A stretch of 64,000 bases of DNA from NCBI RefSeq assembly GCF_001945365.1, contig NZ_MSTQ01000013.1, positions 62,001-126,000 on the forward strand, read 5' to 3'. The notes beneath the pieces were generated by a model, which saw nothing but the letters and a program-made list of their open reading frames with translations, searched no databases and was not told where the DNA came from. Both the position numbers and the translations under genes were made by a program. Source of the stretch: Pseudomonas reinekei. Its GTDB lineage: Bacteria > Pseudomonadota > Gammaproteobacteria > Pseudomonadales > Pseudomonadaceae. This document shows, one piece after another, positions 8,522 through 18,132 of this stretch; position 1 is the first letter of the stretch; the number at the start of each line of letters is the position of its first letter.

Positions 8522-8908
8522 ATGACCAAGGACAATCTGCGCATCTTGCTGGTGGAAGACCATCCATTTCAGCTTAAGGCAACACAATATTTACTCGAGA
8601 GTTTCGGTTTTTACCGATTGATTACAACCGACAGTGCTCATGGTGCTTTGCAGGAAATGCTTAGCGCTGAACAACCGTTCGATATTCTTTTGTGTGACCA
8701 ATGTCTGCCCGACATGCTCGGTATTGACCTGGTCAAACTTGCCAGTCAACTTGGAATGATCAGGAAAGCCATTTTACTGAGCAGCCTGACTTCCGCAGAG
8801 CTGGACGGTATAGAAAGCACGGCAAACATTCATGACCTGCCGTTACTGGGATATTTGATAAAACCATTGAAACAATCTGAATTCACACACCTATTGACCT
8901 TACCTTAA
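8522..8908 (+). CDS. Single-domain response regulator (receiver only)
   Basis: A receiver domain of about 128 residues without an output domain. The acidic pocket VEDHP, the phosphoacceptor Asp in LLCDQCLPDMLG, a conserved Ser in LLSSL and the switch Lys in YLIKPLK are present. It probably works by protein-protein contact in a phosphorelay. An in-frame GTG at 8513 is possible, but the ATG at 8522 has better spacing from an AATAAG stretch. It lies just upstream of the interrupted response regulator, and such paired genes occur near BvgA/EvgA-like regulators in Pseudomonas. Confidence 0.85.
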   Translation: MTKDNLRILLVEDHPFQLKATQYLLESFGFYRLITTDSAHGALQEMLSAEQPFDILLCDQCLPDMLGIDLVKLASQLGMIRKAILLSSLTSAELDGIESTANIHDLPLLGYLIKPLKQSEFTHLLTLP

Positions 8909-9145
8909 ACATAGGACCGTCATAAAAACTCAAGTGAAGGCAAAACCAAACAATCACTCCGCAACAATTGCAAGCAAACACGACTTTTATTCATCCCCAT
9001 TAAAAACCTAGTTGATACGTAAGCCTATTCCCTATCATTTGTAGGACGATTCCTATATTACGACTACAGGCACACCCATTCGTACGTCCCCTCAACTATC
9101 TGAGCTAAGGTGCGCGCTTTATTTGAGCTCGCATGGGATTTGATT

Positions 9146-9310
9146 ATGAACTCCGTTTTTATCGTCGACGATCACCCTGTCATCCGACTTGCCGTTCGCA
9201 TGTTGCTGGAACACGAAGGTTTTAAAGTCGTTGGTGAAACCGATAACGGGGTGGACGCCATGCAGATGGTTCGCGAGTGCATGCCTGACCTGGTCACCGA
9301 CGTTTTCTAG
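9146..9310 (+). pseudogene. LuxR-type response regulator, truncated inside the receiver domain
   Basis: The frame MNSVFIVDDHPVIRLAV continues with LLEHEGFKVVGETDNGVDA and MPDLV, a normal BvgA/EvgA-like receiver start. It then breaks to TDVF and a stop where ILDI-type sequence, carrying the phosphoacceptor Asp, should follow. The DNA-binding half is absent. The break at about 9293-9300 coincides with the start of A+T-rich DNA carrying recombinase genes. The likely reading is insertion of the recombinase element here. The missing 3' part was not found anywhere else in the window. Confidence 0.85.
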
Positions 9311-9435
9311 ACAAGAAAAACACTCTACACTTAATAGCTATATTATTCAGATACTTAAACCTCTGATTGACATTTGAGTTTGACACCAGCCGAGGGCGAT
9401 CTAGCCTAAATGCACATACGCCTTGATGGGCTACG

Positions 9436-11547
9436 ATGATGCTGACCTGCCAAATCACAGCAACGAAGATGGTTTTCGAATGGCCATGCGCGAGTGCTCT
9501 TAAGGGAACGCGGACGCAAACCATCACTCGTCCAAAGTTTCTAACTCTACGACATGTTGAGATTTTAGTGGATTGTGCGAGAAGCTTATGTGAGAGATTG
9601 AGCGAGTCGTCTTATGGCAATATTTTAGAAGCATTACGTGTAATGCTACATAACAAAAAATTAAAGGTATGGCCGAAACACGACGAAGCCTCAGCGTGGC
9701 AAAACTTAATTATCACTCATTTTGAAACCGTGCTTCATATGACCGATGTTACATACGAAACACGCATAACATACTGGGAATGCATCTCTAGGTTCTACAA
9801 AGAACTTAAACAAATAGGCGTAATACCGACCCGGGTAACACTTCCTTCCACACGTCTTTCGAATACCACTTTGAAAAATGAGTCAAAAATTCCACCGTTT
9901 AAATTTCAAAGTAAAGCAATAGCTTCCGCAACAACAATTGGCGAAATTCTTCCGAAGAAATTTTTGATCGAAAGAGATTTAAGTCAAGCAGATGATGTTT
10001 ACCTCTCCAACTTCAAAAGCGGCCTAGAAAAGACTTGCAACGAAATATCAACTGCCTTGACTAACTATTGGGATGAAATGCTAGAAGCGCACACGATAGG
10101 CAGAGACATCATCGCGAAGATCCCAGTGGTCGAGTTAGAAGACTCAATCGCTTCCAGAAATTATTGTAATGCTGGCAAGCATGTTTGCGACATACACAAT
10201 CCACTTGCTTTCAATTGGTTCTTAGCTGTATGCAAACACCATATAGACACTGGACTTATTAAGGAAATTAACGGAAATCAAATAAGAAAAACCGACTTTG
10301 GAAGATCCCTCAAATCGAAAAGAATTCGAGCGCTTTACAAACAAGCAAAAGAAATCTGCCCTCAAAATTATATAAAGGCCAGCAGTGCAAATGAGTACCT
10401 GAATCGGCTAATGGGTTATTTAAGTATCGTTGATTGCCACGCAGCCTCTGCAATACTAGTAATGAATAATCCAGTTTTCACTCCCGAAGGGATTTCGCTT
10501 GCTGATTTATACATGAAAAACAATGATTCATACTTGTTGGTTGACACGGAACTGGACAGGGTTCGGTTCTCTATATCAAAACCGAGAGCACAAAGCAGGA
10601 AACATTCATATCTAAACCAGACAAGCCGCCGTATTATTGCAACTGTCATTGAGGCCACTGGCAAGCTTCGGGAACAGCTGAAACTTAGCGGCCGCCCTGA
10701 CTGGAGACGTCTATTCATTTATATCAGCGCAAAAAGTATAAATACGTCCCCCAACAACAAAAGCCTGTCCAACCCGAAAAACTCACTGTTAGAACGCATT
10801 TCAAGAGACATTGACGTTCAAAGTGGAAAACTCAAATTCTCCCTTGGTACCATTCGTGCCTCCCAAGGGATACTAGCATTCCTGCGCTCTGGAAGTTTAG
10901 CACTTACCTCGATGATTCTAGGAAACACTCCCGCTGTCGTTGAAACAAATTATATACCTGCATGGCTGGTAAAGAGGTTTGCGAATCGAACGCTCAGAAT
11001 TCTGCAGCAAAAAATTCTTGTCGTAGCAAATGAGGGAACTCCCTGGATGCTGGATGCCAGTGACTTTGAGTCGGAGAGCGACCTTCACGAGTTCATATAT
11101 AAAATATTGAACGAAGCCGCAGGAATTGATCCATTTAGTAGGATCGCGAAAAAGAGGTTATCAAAATACCAAAAAGACGCGACTCAAGGAGAAACCTACC
11201 AACGACCTACACAGCCGGGCGATCTCAACCTTGGAGTCTCTTCTCATACGTTAGCGGCTTTATATGCCTATGAGCAGAAAGCCCTCACCTTATCACCGAA
11301 TAAGCAATATATTATCAATCCGGTTACGGGACTCAGCCCAAGGTCTTTAGCAAGTGTAGCAGAGTTATTCAGACGTGCCGCAGAGATTGATATTGACAGC
11401 GCTACAGAAGTCGACTTTCGGATTGCCAGTCGCTTCGTTGGAGACTCATTCTATGAGCTAAAAGAAGCGCATAAGGAAGCGATCTCTTTAATGCCGAAAT
11501 ATCTTAGCTGTTTTGTCGAGATTGGAACTAAATCTGGAAAGCTCTAG
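9436..11547 (+). CDS. Large tyrosine-recombinase-like protein, first gene of module
   Basis: A 703-residue protein with A+T-rich codon use. Near residues 470-512 it has a C-terminal catalytic-like block: TIRASQGILAFL (Arg at about 474), then MILGNT and ETNYIP (Tyr at about 506). The layout is that of the LRH...LGH...Y signature of tyrosine recombinases. However, the usual His after Gly is Asn (about 497) and the usual His after the Arg is absent, so catalysis is doubtful. The long N-terminal part (1-450) is not recognised. Its stop lies 18 bases before the next gene, in one operon. The start could also be the ATG three bases downstream or the one at 9469. Confidence 0.7.
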   Translation: MMLTCQITATKMVFEWPCASALKGTRTQTITRPKFLTLRHVEILVDCARSLCERLSESSYGNILEALRVMLHNKKLKVWPKHDEASAWQNLIITHFETVLHMTDVTYETRITYWECISRFYKELKQIGVIPTRVTLPSTRLSNTTLKNESKIPPFKFQSKAIASATTIGEILPKKFLIERDLSQADDVYLSNFKSGLEKTCNEISTALTNYWDEMLEAHTIGRDIIAKIPVVELEDSIASRNYCNAGKHVCDIHNPLAFNWFLAVCKHHIDTGLIKEINGNQIRKTDFGRSLKSKRIRALYKQAKEICPQNYIKASSANEYLNRLMGYLSIVDCHAASAILVMNNPVFTPEGISLADLYMKNNDSYLLVDTELDRVRFSISKPRAQSRKHSYLNQTSRRIIATVIEATGKLREQLKLSGRPDWRRLFIYISAKSINTSPNNKSLSNPKNSLLERISRDIDVQSGKLKFSLGTIRASQGILAFLRSGSLALTSMILGNTPAVVETNYIPAWLVKRFANRTLRILQQKILVVANEGTPWMLDASDFESESDLHEFIYKILNEAAGIDPFSRIAKKRLSKYQKDATQGETYQRPTQPGDLNLGVSSHTLAALYAYEQKALTLSPNKQYIINPVTGLSPRSLASVAELFRRAAEIDIDSATEVDFRIASRFVGDSFYELKEAHKEAISLMPKYLSCFVEIGTKSGKL

Positions 11548-11565
11548 AAATATCGGAGGTTTCAA

Positions 11566-13722
11566 TTGCCGCGCAGAAAAGCTACTGGCATCAACGAGGC
11601 CGACAGCATCAATTACCTTATTACCCAAGCGAGAAAACTTGGGACAGCTGCCCATACAGACTATAAAGCTGACTGGCTCGTTTCGGGAAGTATTGGAAGC
11701 AAGCTCTGGGAAATTATCGACGAACAACGAAACAATGAAATCATTAAATTAAAGTTTGATGCACCGATGCCAGATGGATCATTGCTGACCGATCCTCAAA
11801 ACCAAAAACTATTATTCCCACTACAGAAAATTGCCTTTCATTTGAGGATGGGGAGTTTGACCGGCGATCTTAAAACTGCCAGACAGTGGATTATAGCAGT
11901 CGAAGCCATAATTAATTTTTCACGCTGGCTTGTACTTCATGGCTCTGTCTTTGCACCTCAAAAACATGGCTTCAGATTGATCACTGAGGATCATTTAGTT
12001 GGGTATTTTGAAGAGTTTGCTTCAGGAGGCATTATAAATACTCTAAAACTGAAGGAAAGATTCATCGCCACAGCGCACGAAAACATTGAAAGCGACATCC
12101 CCCTTAAAGAATTGCTTAGAGACCCGTATCATTTAGATAAAAAATTTATATCCGACACCTTCTTATGGTTGTCCAGAAAAAATGGGATTGTGCACAGTAA
12201 AAGGAGGAAGCTCCTGATTATTTCAAGACGCCATTTACATCAAATTTTAGGCTGTTCTTACCCCGTTCTGGATAGGTATTCCAGTATGGGCGTATTCTTG
12301 GATCAATTCGATAGGCCGGCCAATCGCGCGAATACGGGTTACACCACAGCGCCGCCACCGGTGCCTCGCAGGAGTCCTAAATCCAAGGACGAGACAATTA
12401 CAAGGCAGACCATGCGAATGCATAAGCGCCAGTTGAAAATACTCTTTTCAGCCCACTCGTTAATTCCAGATGAAATTCCTCACATTGCCAATAGTGCATT
12501 CGAGAAAACTAGCACTTCAAAATTGCGACTGGATGGCCACACCCGCCTTATACCGATTGAGGTTGGTTTAAATGCAATTCAAAAGGCGTCTGAAATGGTT
12601 GTTGTATATGGGCCCACCATTGTGCAAGCAGTCCTGCATTATGCTAGGAACTACACTGCAATAAGAGAAATTAGAAGCCTTACCTTTTTAACTAAAAGAA
12701 TGAATGAGCTTTTCGAAAACACCCGACAAAAATGGTTGACCCCAGATACACCAAACATCCCCTCACAGTCTCTATGTGAAAGATTCAATGTCGTATCTCT
12801 CACATCAAATGTGCGCAATCATAACATCGATAAGGGGATTAGCTTCAAAATACTCCATGAAGCATTCTACGGGGCTTGTGCATTACTAATTGGGATGTGC
12901 AAACCAATTAGGGATGGGGAGATTCATAAACTGAAAAGAAACTGCTTGATCAGTGAGTTCGAGGGTGGGGGAGCCCTCCTGATACAAGAGCTAGAAAAGA
13001 GCGGAATGATGGGTGCAAGGCAAACGATAACTCGCCCTATTCCATCTGTGGCCGCGCGCGCGATACAACTTCTTCAAGTAATGGGATCTGAACTATCTAA
13101 AATCTACGCTGACAAAAGCGGCCCGATCAGGGATTACCTCTTCTATATTCCAGACCATTATTTAAAGGCGCCCACTGGGAAAGCACTAAGCTATACGCTA
13201 AACAAATCCATTGATACCTTTTGTGCACTGCACAACCTTCCAAACGATGAGAACGGAACCCCGTGGGTTATTCGCATACATGAGATGCGAAAATTCTTTC
13301 TTTTGATTATGTATAAACACCACGACAATAAACTTAGAAGCATTTTGAGCTATGCAGCCGGACACACAAACCTCGAAGACCTAGATGCTTATATTTCTTT
13401 TTCTCACGACGATCCGGAAAGTGTCAGGTATGAAAGTGAGTGTATTGCTGACAAACTGCTCTCCTTGGAGAACGGGGTGCTGTTGAAATCAGGAAACAAT
13501 GGGCTTTGCGCGCTATACTCATATATCTGTGAACACTTTGATGTTTCGGAAATCTCTGCTCTGTCAAAGGATAAATTTTACCATTTTCTGGGTGCAATGC
13601 AACGCTCTGATATTTATAAAAGTACAGTGTACACATTAGAAATCAAAGATAGTGACGGCTCGCTTACCACTCTTGATTTTGCCGTACGATTCAATGGAGA
13701 GATTGATGAGAGATACAACTGA
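11566..13722 (+). CDS. Large tyrosine recombinase, second gene of module
   Basis: A 718-residue protein starting with TTG at 11566 behind a strong GGAGG site 7 bases upstream. The catalytic residues of the tyrosine recombinase family are visible: HEMRK (His 572, Arg 575), AAGHTNLEDLDAY (His 600, Tyr 609) and, further upstream, an Arg in the GMCKPIRDGEIHKL segment. This enzyme should cut and join DNA through the Tyr. The size resembles the large recombinases of Tn554 (TnpB) and of gamma-mobile-trio-like islands. Which of these it is closest to cannot be decided by eye. Confidence 0.8.
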   Translation: MPRRKATGINEADSINYLITQARKLGTAAHTDYKADWLVSGSIGSKLWEIIDEQRNNEIIKLKFDAPMPDGSLLTDPQNQKLLFPLQKIAFHLRMGSLTGDLKTARQWIIAVEAIINFSRWLVLHGSVFAPQKHGFRLITEDHLVGYFEEFASGGIINTLKLKERFIATAHENIESDIPLKELLRDPYHLDKKFISDTFLWLSRKNGIVHSKRRKLLIISRRHLHQILGCSYPVLDRYSSMGVFLDQFDRPANRANTGYTTAPPPVPRRSPKSKDETITRQTMRMHKRQLKILFSAHSLIPDEIPHIANSAFEKTSTSKLRLDGHTRLIPIEVGLNAIQKASEMVVVYGPTIVQAVLHYARNYTAIREIRSLTFLTKRMNELFENTRQKWLTPDTPNIPSQSLCERFNVVSLTSNVRNHNIDKGISFKILHEAFYGACALLIGMCKPIRDGEIHKLKRNCLISEFEGGGALLIQELEKSGMMGARQTITRPIPSVAARAIQLLQVMGSELSKIYADKSGPIRDYLFYIPDHYLKAPTGKALSYTLNKSIDTFCALHNLPNDENGTPWVIRIHEMRKFFLLIMYKHHDNKLRSILSYAAGHTNLEDLDAYISFSHDDPESVRYESECIADKLLSLENGVLLKSGNNGLCALYSYICEHFDVSEISALSKDKFYHFLGAMQRSDIYKSTVYTLEIKDSDGSLTTLDFAVRFNGEIDERYN

Positions 13723-14245
13723 GCAAAACCTAGAAGCAAGAATCAGATGGTTAATAAACATAATTAGCCACCAAACCAAACCCACAAATAATCAGACAAG
13801 TTTTCTATCTGATTTCAGAAGCTTTATGAACCTTGAAGTTCCTGGCTGTTTTGTCAAAAAATCCTATAACACTATTAAGCAACAGGCACTAAACAATAGA
13901 AGTTTAACCACCCCCAATCATTATTTAACAACCTGGGAATATCTAAAGGATTTAAGACTCCAAGCCTTCGCTGAAATCACCGCCAAGACACGTTTGCAAG
14001 ACACGTCAGTAAGTGTAAAAGAACTGGAGAAAAGAGCGCTACTGGAAGCTCATCTATGTGCTATGGCTTACCTGGAATCCTATGATTTTTTACGTTCATT
14101 GCTATCTGACCCTTCATTATCAGACTTTCTGCGCTTAAAAATAAGTAACTTCTTAAATGTTTCAGTGGGAAAATACTCACAAATCACATCACACGCCCCC
14201 CGAGAAAGTGCCTCACTTCATCTAGTCAAGGGAGGAAAGACATAA
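13706..14245 (+). CDS. Small helical partner protein of recombinase module
   Basis: I start this 179-residue protein at the ATG at 13706, which follows GGAGAG by 4 bases and lies within the last codons of the previous gene (17-base overlap). It is helical and basic with no catalytic motif seen. Small non-catalytic partners occur in comparable recombinase operons (TnpC of Tn554, GmtX-type proteins). By position this is the counterpart here, which is an inference. Its stop overlaps the start of the next gene (TAATG), so all four genes look translationally coupled. Confidence 0.75.
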   Translation: MRDTTEQNLEARIRWLINIISHQTKPTNNQTSFLSDFRSFMNLEVPGCFVKKSYNTIKQQALNNRSLTTPNHYLTTWEYLKDLRLQAFAEITAKTRLQDTSVSVKELEKRALLEAHLCAMAYLESYDFLRSLLSDPSLSDFLRLKISNFLNVSVGKYSQITSHAPRESASLHLVKGGKT

Positions 14246-15720
14246 TGACTCAACTCTATAGAATTTTATCAAATGTTCGACTACCTTCAGGAGCTACGCC
14301 TGCTATGAAGGGTAGTCGACATCTCGTTACTTACCTTGAAATACCCGAACTCCCCTTGATGTTTTGGCCTAACGGCTATCCATGTCACCTCGTCAATATT
14401 TGGCTTGCTGAAACTGCAAACCGTAGTACCGGACACGAATCTGCCAAAACGAATGCAACTTTAATCACCCACTTAATCAGATTTTGTTATTCCCGAGACA
14501 TCAGTTTTTACGACTTCAGTGATACCTATTTTAAAAGCCTCACCACAGAACTCAGTGAAGAAACAAAAACACCCCAAGGAGGCATTGAGGAGAAATCAAG
14601 ATCTAAAGCCCACGTTCGTAGTATTCAGCTAACGAGCTTATACTTTCTGATGTGGGTACAGGAAAAGCACCCGCTGCAAACCGAGACACCTTTGATTGGT
14701 GTTTCATCTGAGCATCCACGTATCACTGTAGAGTGGCGTCTTTCACCTAGAAGTACCAAGCCCTATATTTGGCACCCACTTTTAGTGGCGAAGTCATCAC
14801 CTATCAATGACAAATTTGCAATACCAGACACATTTATCGCAAAGATCCGCGATGAAATATTTAGACGTCATATCACATCTAAATTGCCCGCTCGCTCAAA
14901 ACTCAAAGAAATAAATAACGTTGAACTATTTGAAGCGAACTTAAAATATTTGTTCAGCAGACGCATGTTTGTTGTCAATATGATGACCAGTTTCGGACTG
15001 CGGCCTGAAGAGCTTTATGACATGCCTCTTGAAGAGAACGCAAACATCATGGAGAGCCTAATAATCCTCCTTCCGACCAAAAAAACGAGAAACTATAAAC
15101 TTACACGACGCCTTAAAATAAACTTGAATCTCGCCGTAACACTTCAAACGTATTTTGATGATAGATCTTCATTCATAAATTTTCTGAACGAAACACATAT
15201 TACCATTAGAGAGCCCAATCGTGTTTTGCTAGGAGAAAATGGCGGGACACTTAACAAAAGCTCTATCACCAAAGAATTTGATCGGCTATGTGAAAGTGCT
15301 GGATTCAGAAATATAAAAATGTGCCTTTCTATGTTTCGCCATCGTTTTATAACGCGCGAAGTCAAGGCAGAACTGCTTCTTAGGTTTAACACCAACCCTG
15401 AATTCGCTCGGGAGCTTACGCCTGCATTGCGCGATGATGTTTCAAGAGTAGTCATAAGAAAGACCGGGCATCGCGATCCAAGATCTGTCTGGACATATGT
15501 TGATGAGGAGTACAAATTGTTAACCTCGGATGATAACCTTCAAAAATTAAACTCAACTAAAGATGATATCGAGCAAACCAAGAACTCACTATTAGATTTT
15601 TGCTATCGCAATCAGATCCAAACGAAAGGTCGCAACAGTGATCAGATTGACGAAATCAGGAAGGCACTAAAAGTACTGGAACACCAACTCTTTGCTCTAC
15701 AAACTAAAAAAGACATGTAG
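14245..15720 (+). CDS. Tyrosine recombinase, last gene of module
   Basis: A 491-residue site-specific recombinase. Catalytic elements: FGLRPEEL (Arg 253), a beta-hairpin region around LPTKKTRNYK, MFRHRF (Arg 365, His 366), KTGHRDPRS (His 409) and VWTYV (Tyr 418). The last 70 residues are a charged helical tail. GGGAGG precedes the ATG by 8 bases. It is the most canonical recombinase of the set and probably the enzyme that pairs with the large one at 11566 in integrating the element. No gene follows on this strand for several kilobases. Confidence 0.85.
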   Translation: MTQLYRILSNVRLPSGATPAMKGSRHLVTYLEIPELPLMFWPNGYPCHLVNIWLAETANRSTGHESAKTNATLITHLIRFCYSRDISFYDFSDTYFKSLTTELSEETKTPQGGIEEKSRSKAHVRSIQLTSLYFLMWVQEKHPLQTETPLIGVSSEHPRITVEWRLSPRSTKPYIWHPLLVAKSSPINDKFAIPDTFIAKIRDEIFRRHITSKLPARSKLKEINNVELFEANLKYLFSRRMFVVNMMTSFGLRPEELYDMPLEENANIMESLIILLPTKKTRNYKLTRRLKINLNLAVTLQTYFDDRSSFINFLNETHITIREPNRVLLGENGGTLNKSSITKEFDRLCESAGFRNIKMCLSMFRHRFITREVKAELLLRFNTNPEFARELTPALRDDVSRVVIRKTGHRDPRSVWTYVDEEYKLLTSDDNLQKLNSTKDDIEQTKNSLLDFCYRNQIQTKGRNSDQIDEIRKALKVLEHQLFALQTKKDM

Positions 15721-16394
15721 GGATATTTTTAGCTCAAACCAACGGAGTTAGTCACAGCTAAAAATCATCCAGACACAGGTGTGTTTCGGAGGGAGCCTCA
15801 GCTATACTGCTTTAGCCAAATACGCAGAACAAACTCCAACACTTAGACGAGACCTATTTATAACTTTATCATCACATAAGTATATAAAATCTACTGATAT
15901 TCGTGTGCTTATCTCTCTTGCGCCCCGCAACAGATCAAAAGGTTCGTCTGAGGCATGTTGAATGTAGAGCACGCCGAGGAACTTCGATTAGCGACAACAG
16001 TTAGCGGCCATCCTACGCTTGATTTGGTAGATTTTATAAGTCGTACAGATCGCTTCCCATAGACCATGTAAAGCACGCATATGATCCTGGTCAGAGTTGA
16101 TGATAAACACGTAGTTGAGCCTGCTTCCGCTAAGGTTTTTGTGATAACGGTGCTGGGCCGCCAGTCGTCTGTAATCCGGAACCAAGCAACGCATAGCGCA
16201 AGCTCCGTGTTGCATACCCCAGACTGCAAGCCACACTTCCCCTGTAATCTCATGCCACTACCCAACTCCATAGCAGCCATCCAAACACGATAACCCCGAC
16301 GGACAAATCATTCCATCAGTATCAACTCAAGCACGGCAGTTCAGTGGAGGGAGTGCTCTACTTGACATCCAAGTCCTCCCTAGAACCCGCCGAA
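15721..16394. other. Gap after recombinase module, no convincing gene
   Basis: No reading frame here has good start signals. A minus-strand frame at 15988-16236 has protein-like composition but lacks a proper start and may be a decayed gene fragment. The stretch probably contains old debris. Confidence 0.4.
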
Positions 16395-17135
16395 TTAATG
16401 GGGCTTGGCAGAAAGAGAGATATTATATCTTACCGCTAATGCCTCTACCTCGTTAAAGGTAAGTACTCCAGTAGTGCCCGACCTAGATACGATATCGAAG
16501 ATTGCGTGAATGACCTCTTCCTCATCTGGAATATAAGCTTTTGTATTTCTGCAAAAAACCGTACGAATCCTTTTACCAACCTCAACTTGTCGTACAAGAA
16601 TCTCATAACGATGATTTTCAAGGGGTGGAGGTATTATTAGTTCCTTTGATAGAGTAACCGCCTCCCCGCTATAGATAGGTCGCATTCGATGTGAACGGTT
16701 GGGGTGGGCCTTAAACCAATCTGAGTCATCAGCTTTCCAAGGGATTTCCCCAAGATATACATTGTTAGGCTGACCTTTGATTCCGGCCTGCCTCATCACG
16801 CGGTCGGACATTTTATCCAAAGTAGTGAAATGCGACTGGATCGATGCGATGGCAGTCGCTACGCCCTCCTGTGTAACATGACTACTTTTAATGTTTGGTT
16901 TTATACGCGGTATGCTATCGATATTTTCCGTCACGTACACGCCAGAGGCCATAACAGACACCATTTTGTTAACGCAGCATTCTCCTGCGAGAGTTATTTG
17001 CGAACCGGTGACAAAACCACCGAAAGTCTTGCTGTTGTGCTCAAGAGCTTTACCACAAAGTCCACAGCAATCTCCAGCGGTGCTAAGCACCTTCTTGAAC
17101 TCCTTTTCTAAACGGCGTCTATCACTTCTATTCAT
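16395..17135 (-). CDS. Orphan protein with N-terminal Cys cluster
   Basis: A 246-residue protein, not recognised. The N-terminus is basic (MNRSDRRRLEKEFKKVL) and is followed by GDCCGLCGKAL and GECCVNK, a Cys pattern that could bind zinc. The middle carries EIPWKADDSDWFKAHPNRSHR. The C-terminal part resembles a small helical domain. Base composition is A+T-rich like the recombinase genes. It faces the recombinase operon and its promoter would lie in the A+T-rich gap on its right. Island cargo of unknown role, no signal peptide. Confidence 0.65.
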   Translation of the reverse strand: MNRSDRRRLEKEFKKVLSTAGDCCGLCGKALEHNSKTFGGFVTGSQITLAGECCVNKMVSVMASGVYVTENIDSIPRIKPNIKSSHVTQEGVATAIASIQSHFTTLDKMSDRVMRQAGIKGQPNNVYLGEIPWKADDSDWFKAHPNRSHRMRPIYSGEAVTLSKELIIPPPLENHRYEILVRQVEVGKRIRTVFCRNTKAYIPDEEEVIHAIFDIVSRSGTTGVLTFNEVEALAVRYNISLSAKPH

Positions 17136-17568
17136 TTTTCACTACCTCTCAATTTTATTGATCAAAGAACTGAGAAAAATGAACCTCTTATTACTGCTTA
17201 CTCAACCCCTATAGTATGGAACGAGTTTCAAAAGCCTAGCACCTTGGCAGAAGATCTGCCCTACAAAGTCCCTAGCCGTTAGTCGGCTCGATAATATTCA
17301 TCATAATCGAACAACTTCAATTCAACACAATTTCACACACATACAACACCAATACATGCATAAATCATCAACCCCTAAGCTCATGATTTAAATCCGTTTT
17401 TTTAAGAGAGTGCAAAAAAACTCAGCTACAGCAAAAATTAATACGCGCATCAACATAAAATTGATTCCGCCTCAAACAAATCAGTACTGAACCACAACCA
17501 ACTCAGAATTTGACAAACTCTAGACTCCCTACTTAGCTTCTAAAACCTCCCAATAGGAGTTCTATAAA
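17136..17568. other. A+T-rich intergenic region between divergent orphan genes
   Basis: This stretch separates the minus-strand orphan from the plus-strand gene at 17569 and should hold both promoters. It is strongly A+T-rich. No repeat, hairpin or known operator stood out. Confidence 0.5.
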
Positions 17569-18132
17569 ATGCAATACTCTAGATTTTTCTACACAGAATA
17601 TCAGTCATCTTTGGATGCCAAAGAAGAAGGCGCCTTTACGATACTTTCAATGCCCCAAAGTCGAGAAGTGAACTTTCATCTACGCCCTACAGTTGGGTTA
17701 CAACGTATCGCTATCTTATGGGATGACGGCATTGACACGAGAGTATTTGAGCTGATGGAGCGCGCATTTGTCATTAATGCTTTGTCACCTGTAAAATTGC
17801 TTCATGCGTCAGAGGGGCTTTTGCAGGTTTTGACAGACCAACGGTTAAGCGTAAAGAACCGGGACGTATTTGAGGCTTTATGGGCGGACTTGGCGGCTGG
17901 CGTCATTTTTGATGCATGGGCACTTTCCGTTTTCCCGGAAGATAAAATATTCAATCCGTCAGACGGTGGCAGGATTTTTAGAAATCATTCGAAAGACATT
18001 GTTTCCACCCAAGAACTGGGAATTATTGATTACTCCTACAACTTATTCCTTTTCGCTGATGAGTGGGACATCGAAAATATACTTTACAATCAAATGGACT
18101 TTAAAGCGGACGATGACCTTTTCAAAGATTAA
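17569..18132 (+). CDS. Orphan 187-residue protein
   Basis: An acidic protein of 187 residues with no signal peptide, membrane segment or motif I recognise. It starts with an ATG behind AGGAG about 9 bases upstream. Sequence complexity is normal with many aromatic residues, for example YSRFFYTEYQ and YSYNLFLFADEWD. Acidic, compact orphans of this size in islands are often immunity or antitoxin-like proteins, but no toxin gene is adjacent, so that is only a guess. Its A+T-rich composition matches the recombinase block, and it is the last gene of that compositional type. Confidence 0.65.
   Translation: MQYSRFFYTEYQSSLDAKEEGAFTILSMPQSREVNFHLRPTVGLQRIAILWDDGIDTRVFELMERAFVINALSPVKLLHASEGLLQVLTDQRLSVKNRDVFEALWADLAAGVIFDAWALSVFPEDKIFNPSDGGRIFRNHSKDIVSTQELGIIDYSYNLFLFADEWDIENILYNQMDFKADDDLFKD

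Noticed and set aside
9310..9436. Search for an att repeat matching the response-regulator break elsewhere in the window
   Set aside because: No second copy of the junction sequence and no regulator 3' half was found by eye, so the right end of the element cannot be placed.
15988..16236. A minus-strand frame with protein-like composition
   Set aside because: No adequate start and no similarity that I can name. Treated as possible debris only.
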